Source: an uncultured Cytophaga sp.
GTDB lineage: Bacteria; Bacteroidota; Bacteroidia; Cytophagales; Cytophagaceae
Reading direction: 5' to 3'
DNA length: 35,561 nt
NCBI RefSeq assembly: GCF_937863595.1
Contig: NZ_CALMGQ010000176.1
Coordinates: forward strand, 1-35,561
Of this stretch, positions 32,001 to 35,561 are shown in pieces. The notes beneath the pieces are model-generated. The model searched no databases. It was not told where the DNA came from and was given only the letters and a program-made list of their open reading frames with translations. Position numbers and translations under genes: made by a program. The stretch's first letter is position 1, and every line of letters begins with the position of its first letter.

Positions 32001-33999
32001 TGCAGGCATATACATATCCATCAGCAATGGTATGACTTTGGTAATTTTTTTTTGCTTTTTCATTTATATAAGCAAGCTTACTTTCTTCAATTCCTTTTTC
32101 GCTTGTGTTGTAGCCGATTATTCCTAACTCGGTATCAGTTATATAAACAACACCATCAGTATAGCTACTCAAATCTACTTCATGTGTTGTTGGAAGTTGC
32201 ATTTGTTTAAGGATTTCAACTGTTTGTTCATCTGTGATTTTGGACACGGTGAGTACAGGTCCATTTTCTTTTTGTGTTGAAATAAACGTTTCTGCATCTA
32301 ATGGGTAAACCCAAGTGTATTTTTCTACCTCTATTTTATGTGATACGTAATAACAGTGTTCGTAAGAAGTTTTGTGTATTTCTTCGGTCTTGTTTTTTTC
32401 TGTGTTGAGCGAATGCTCTTCAACCTGTTTGTCAAAAGCTACCGCACGCTCTTTTTGTTTAATCTGTTTTTCGTAGGCTTCAAGGATGTAATCTGCATTT
32501 TTTAATTCGTGTTGAAGTACAATCTTTTCAAACGTTTCGTGTGTAGGTACAGATTGTACGTGTAGTAATGCATTGTCACGTTCGTTTAGTGCAACACACA
32601 CTTTGGTAAGCACGACTGATAATAGGTAGAACGCTTCTTTGTTTTTGTAGGTTTCTACTAAAGGGATAAGTTTTTCTTTCAGTGCTATTAACGCATCCTG
32701 TTCCATAGGCTCCCTAAGAAGCCATAAGGTATCTAACAATTCAAGTGTTGCTACTTCTTCCTTTGTTTCTATTGTTGCAGCGTAGGTGGTATACGCTTCT
32801 TTATTTTTCAATAAAAATAAGGAACATAGATATTGAATTTTCTGAAAATCAGAAAGCACTACCACAGTATCAAATACATCGATTGATTCTTGAAAACGAT
32901 TTAAGAAAAATAATTGACTTGCCAGATAAGTTATGGCTGATTCGTACTGTACATTGGTTTTGGGTATCTGCTGAAGATAATAAGCGTATGCTTCTTCGCC
33001 ATACTTAAAAATTGTTTCTCTGTGTGTGCGATAGATTTCAATATTGTATTCCAACACCATACTGAACCAAGAATCAAATGCTTCGTTTTCAGTGATTGGG
33101 TTCGGTATGTTTGCTACTATAAATTCTTTTTCTGGAAACGTACTGAAAAAGGTATTGAATGCTTGAAGGAAAGCCTGTTCGGCTTCAAGTGCTGTTTTAA
33201 TTTCTGAGCCTTTTGAGCATAAGCTCCAATTTTTAAATTCATCTTTTAGTCTAAAAATAATATCAGTATCTTTTCGATACATGTAGGCAATCTCGCTCGT
33301 GTCATAGCTGTATACTTCTGATTCAGTCTTGGAACGTCCTGTTAGCGTTCCATTCATACAAAATAAATGAAACCCTGTTTGACTGAACCGTAGAAAATGT
33401 TTCGAATAGTTGTATTCAGGTATATTAAGATTTACCTGATAAAAAGGGCCGATACCTTCCGTATGGTTGAAGGCCTGCAATACTACTTTTTCTGTTAGAT
33501 CGAAGCGTAGAGCATGCGTGAAAAAACCAACGATATGTGTAAAATCTTCTTGCGAATAGGAGGTAGCTACTTGTGCAATGCCAACTTCAATTTGTGTAAG
33601 TAACTCTTCTCTCAAACAAACTAAAAAAGCAATATATGCTTCATTCAGAATTTCTAAATGATTAAATCGTATGGCTGGCTGCGTTGTTAGATACTTTTTA
33701 GTTATTTCTTTTGCTTGCTCAATATAAGTGATGTCAATATTTTGCTGATTTTCCAGTGCTGCATCTGCCACATCAAGCCACTCTGAAATATTTATTGTAC
33801 CAATGATTGCATGATCTTTTTTTGAAAAATAACTATCCCAATCGTTGGTAATATACACGTCTAATTTACCGAAGTTACTATCTGGCGACAGTACAACCAT
33901 TCGAAGCGTTTTGGTGCCAATCTTTCCAGATTGTATCGCATCTTGAAGAATGGTTTGTAATTCACGTTCTATGGTTGATTGTATGGTAAGTGGTGTCAT
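29071..33999 (-). CDS. 1642-aa giant: propeller, acidic linker, helical repeats, TPR module
   Basis: The largest protein of the window. Reading from the N-terminus: an alpha/beta region (1-~330); helical repeats (~330-545; YLASQLFFLNRFQESIDVFD); a charged coil (~515-550); a beta-propeller (~555-840) with an LVIVD-type repeat LLVASGGAGSLILIDVTDKT; a second alpha/beta domain to ~1060; a very acidic linker (~1075-1130; EDSEEDEDTEEEYY); HEAT-like helices (~1135-1495); and a TPR module (1497-1642; KARLLW, LDVEKRYEEALPYFKKA, YVANVAEMYYK, IIDNKG) shared with the membrane protein at 6169. There is no signal peptide, membrane span or visible catalytic motif, so a cytoplasmic scaffold or adaptor is likely. 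A related tail in a membrane protein suggests both dock to one partner. Confidence 0.8.
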   Translation of the reverse strand: MTPLTIQSTIERELQTILQDAIQSGKIGTKTLRMVVLSPDSNFGKLDVYITNDWDSYFSKKDHAIIGTINISEWLDVADAALENQQNIDITYIEQAKEITKKYLTTQPAIRFNHLEILNEAYIAFLVCLREELLTQIEVGIAQVATSYSQEDFTHIVGFFTHALRFDLTEKVVLQAFNHTEGIGPFYQVNLNIPEYNYSKHFLRFSQTGFHLFCMNGTLTGRSKTESEVYSYDTSEIAYMYRKDTDIIFRLKDEFKNWSLCSKGSEIKTALEAEQAFLQAFNTFFSTFPEKEFIVANIPNPITENEAFDSWFSMVLEYNIEIYRTHRETIFKYGEEAYAYYLQQIPKTNVQYESAITYLASQLFFLNRFQESIDVFDTVVVLSDFQKIQYLCSLFLLKNKEAYTTYAATIETKEEVATLELLDTLWLLREPMEQDALIALKEKLIPLVETYKNKEAFYLLSVVLTKVCVALNERDNALLHVQSVPTHETFEKIVLQHELKNADYILEAYEKQIKQKERAVAFDKQVEEHSLNTEKNKTEEIHKTSYEHCYYVSHKIEVEKYTWVYPLDAETFISTQKENGPVLTVSKITDEQTVEILKQMQLPTTHEVDLSSYTDGVVYITDTELGIIGYNTSEKGIEESKLAYINEKAKKNYQSHTIADGYVYACNNNYLEIYSLHTAESNPISDSLYIQSAGKLFVHNNLLVASGGAGSLILIDVTDKTNPLVHSTIQEDYTPRNMFIEFIGDYMISQSIFNIQDPATPICIRTTKHNLAPTYYFAPKPEVPIISTGEEFLFTTLRNENDQATYTNWFESLNEENFYYERALHNLATAYMDDRVITYSDHQIILWEKGLSPTTEKIDVHADIETMVQNCFNYIVEEHPTFSIGKIVLEHNHMYQHIDIAFHAASSLAVLIDSTKEHDLPIISSTFLLSSYCEEVFQCDYNPMKMEFVYDAETIVEKLIYNLHFPKHSARHVFVLANNESTYVYNSSHPWNPFRIEKNLSENRNLDVQEETIAEIILSKNDARIQKLATEIDASTSRLNELLEILNKLYIPPHTGLSNKMPSSEEAANTLTESYEFIDNTDTYEDSEEDEDTEEEYYCSPTYIVNPYISPKIEDCEEDTEIEEETQIDGEYYTNKEETYALKTKAFEILCSLSDRTLARNILFNGMNFDYMHYNLKDLPASITFNKRLIYDFIRNEHGIRDEFGKDPEIRLFLLSIINQIDDIDMQTRIAYACEQRNHPLISEYIINLIREGISYDTFKGYFSSIDLSTFSAEALKPFESLLLEKLAYFESTTDSMEIMDAKEQLPYIYVMLQKLGYDHIPAIVSKKMMQAVKEQERYGPMLPDDDDYEEEGAFFATVYRTAKVKRLLSYFKNNTGALWPLEEALELYEESWNKTIEALFEQGAELFGETFKTDFIERLATHIPLDESFANDRLFVFELIQYTYTHILKKPAFASIVEPLVLALHQNKDVFLDTIDIAALKNKNKLTLLQAAWNDLKNKEWDLAEEKADAVLIMDPAMAQVYFLKARLLWLREGIPAYLAQQDYFIDKSAHDIAALGRLYNLSGCALDVEKRYEEALPYFKKAALNVPSEPMYVANVAEMYYKLGKSKEAVKHAKAARANGNEGEILQKIIDNKGVITVSE

Positions 34000-34130
34000 G
34001 CGAACTAATTATTTTAATTTTAATCAATGTGATTGTTTATTCCGTTTCTCACTATAAATAATGATTTGTTAAAATGGTTTTACCTTTTCATAAGTGGATG
34101 TTATTGCAATTATTAAAAAGGTGTCTCTTT

Positions 34131-35561
34131 CTAAATAAACGATTCCAATTTATAAATCAGTATCGGATCATAGTCGTGCTCATTTCCAATCAAATAAAAG
34201 GGCCTCGCAGTAGAAACACGATGAAACGCATCCGTACGAACAAAATGACTGAAGGAAATGTGCAGATGCAAAAAGGATACAAGACTTAAATATTCCTGCA
34301 TTTCGCTATACACATTTGGAAAATTTTCAGTTAATTCATCCATACCTTCATAGATCATTCCGAAATCAAATGTGCCGGATTCTGAAAATAGCTCTTTTTT
34401 TAAATTTAACGATTCATCGCAATGCGCATACCCATTAGCCATTGCTACCGCATCAAACGGATCCGTTACAGCACCGGCATACTCTATATACAGTGCTTGC
34501 AAGGGAATATCGCTTCGACCAGGTTGCTCTACATCTCTTTTGAAAATTTCAAAACTTTCTATTAGATTTTCCTTTAAGGCAGGAATCGTTACAGATAAAA
34601 GCGCATCCCATGGCATTAAATAGCCATCTATCATAAGCTCTCTTGTGGTCATTTCTTTATAAAGTGATTGTGCTCTACTTAAATGAGTTAAAAATACAAC
34701 ATCTGTTTTGCAATGCACACAGGATGCATCTAAGTTGTCAATATCTATATCGCTAAATACTTCAGCATCCGAAACAGTGATCCCTAGCAATGTACGCACA
34801 CTCTTCTTTTTGCTTAAGGAATCAAGCGGCATAATGTCTGTGCATTTTTCTAGATCATAATACGGCAACATTATTTTTATGATTTCTTCACGACCTTCTG
34901 CAACAGCTAAATGTAGCGGTGTATATCCTAAATCATCTTTAACCATAGCATAGCGGTTGATTGTACTTTTATCTAGTATTGCTTTTACAATAAACGGATG
35001 GTTTCGTTCAATGGCTGTAGTTAATGAAGACTCCAACCCATTGACAACTCCTTGTTCTAATAAAAAATCAGCAAACAGTACATTATTTCGATACGAAGCA
35101 CGCCACAAAAGTTTGTCTTGATTGATATCAGCACCAAACTGAATGAATAATTTAGCCAATTGTACACCGCCATCGTTCATTTTTATGGAACATGCCATGT
35201 TTAGTGCAGTATCGCCATCAATTGCTTTAAAGTTTGCATTTGCTCCTTTTTCTAATAGTATTTTTGCTCTCTCCAAATACGAATCGTTTTCAGTTATGCC
35301 CCATTTATGTAACAAGTGAAATAGTTTTTTTGTTAATCCCTTTAATTCTAAACTACTCCAGTAAGGCTCGTCTTCTAGCCAATCTGAATATTCTTCCGTT
35401 TTTACAAATGACACGTGATAAAGTTCTAAATCGTCTGTTAAGGATTCTAAATAATCTTTGAGATCTTCGGTGACAATAATGAGTCTAGGGTCATCCTGCA
35501 TTCTGAATATTTTCGCCCCATTTGTTTTACGTTCATCAATAACAAGAGATTTTATGTAAAA
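34131..35561 (-). CDS. ankyrin-repeat protein with possible Imm11-like N-terminus, 5' end outside window
   Basis: The frame is open through the right edge of the window: the 20 codons before the Met at 35501 (reading KSLVIDERKTNGAKIFRMQD into that Met) have no stop and look like protein, so the true start lies beyond 35561. The N-terminal segment ending DDPRLIIVTEDLKDYL resembles the start of Imm11/DUF1629-type immunity proteins. Ankyrin repeats follow (GDTALNMACSIKMNDGGVQL, AKLFIQFGADIN, LGYTPLHLAVAEGREEIIKI). After a CVHC pair the C-terminal ~170 residues are an unrecognised alpha/beta domain (MPWDALLSVTIPALKENLIE). Ankyrins bind proteins. It is the first - strand gene seen in the block, 131 bases before the giant. 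Confidence 0.72.
   Translation of the reverse strand, partial: FYIKSLVIDERKTNGAKIFRMQDDPRLIIVTEDLKDYLESLTDDLELYHVSFVKTEEYSDWLEDEPYWSSLELKGLTKKLFHLLHKWGITENDSYLERAKILLEKGANANFKAIDGDTALNMACSIKMNDGGVQLAKLFIQFGADINQDKLLWRASYRNNVLFADFLLEQGVVNGLESSLTTAIERNHPFIVKAILDKSTINRYAMVKDDLGYTPLHLAVAEGREEIIKIMLPYYDLEKCTDIMPLDSLSKKKSVRTLLGITVSDAEVFSDIDIDNLDASCVHCKTDVVFLTHLSRAQSLYKEMTTRELMIDGYLMPWDALLSVTIPALKENLIESFEIFKRDVEQPGRSDIPLQALYIEYAGAVTDPFDAVAMANGYAHCDESLNLKKELFSESGTFDFGMIYEGMDELTENFPNVYSEMQEYLSLVSFLHLHISFSHFVRTDAFHRVSTARPFYLIGNEHDYDPILIYKLESFI

Noticed and set aside
6169..35561. Core of a type VI or contractile injection system
   Set aside because: No sheath, tube, baseplate, VgrG, PAAR or ClpV-like ATPase motif is visible in any frame; only accessory-looking proteins are present.

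Overview
AT-rich bacterial DNA, most likely from a Bacteroidota (Cytophaga/Flavobacteria-like) chromosome. The evidence is a type IX secretion C-terminal sorting domain remnant (3354-3635), a promoter of the Bacteroidota form TTTG-17-TACGTTTG (3799-3827), weak or absent Shine-Dalgarno sequences, and protein families typical of the phylum. I cannot name the species from sequence alone. No rRNA, tRNA, transposase, integrase or CRISPR array is visible.

Layout. (1) 1-1500 is a patchwork: the 3' part of a TPR gene interrupted by an in-frame TGA, then a small lipoprotein gene lying between two related structured repeats of about 170 bp that resemble integron attC sites. (2) 1520-5090 holds stand-alone genes: an AraC-type regulator, a GlcG/HbpS-type heme-binding-like protein followed by a near-ideal terminator, a T9SS sorting-domain remnant, and an alpha/beta hydrolase paired with a small muconolactone-isomerase-like protein. 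(3) 5326-35561 is a 30-kb accessory block of mostly unnamed genes. On the + strand (5326-15644, with one inverted gene) are a WapI-immunity-like protein, a membrane/TPR protein, two proteins that share domains in swapped order, a DUF6557-like protein and a zinc-ribbon helical-repeat protein. On the - strand (15973-35561) are TPR, LRR, membrane, beta-propeller, DUF1266 and ankyrin proteins and a 1642-residue giant.

The block is knit together by internal homology. The giant (29071-33999) and the 648-aa membrane protein (6169-8115) end in the same ~145-residue TPR module. The 648-aa protein and the 260-aa protein (20604-21386) share a membrane region with an A-S-P-N-G signature and a following beta-rich segment. 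The 537-aa and 399-aa proteins share two domains in opposite order. Several members resemble families found beside secreted toxins (WapI-like immunity, DUF1266, DUF6557, a possible Imm11-like N-terminus fused to ankyrins). My best inference is an immunity/adaptor island of a contact-dependent or polymorphic-toxin system whose secreted component lies outside the window. No toxin, VgrG, Hcp, PAAR or Rhs gene is visible here, so this stays a hypothesis.

Intergenic DNA in the block is full of dispersed palindromic repeats of at least three families (a double AGTC hairpin, a GTTGTTG-GCC hairpin, and a CCCGC/GCGGG element in two direct copies). Several sit at operon ends, and one encodes the C-terminal tail of a protein.
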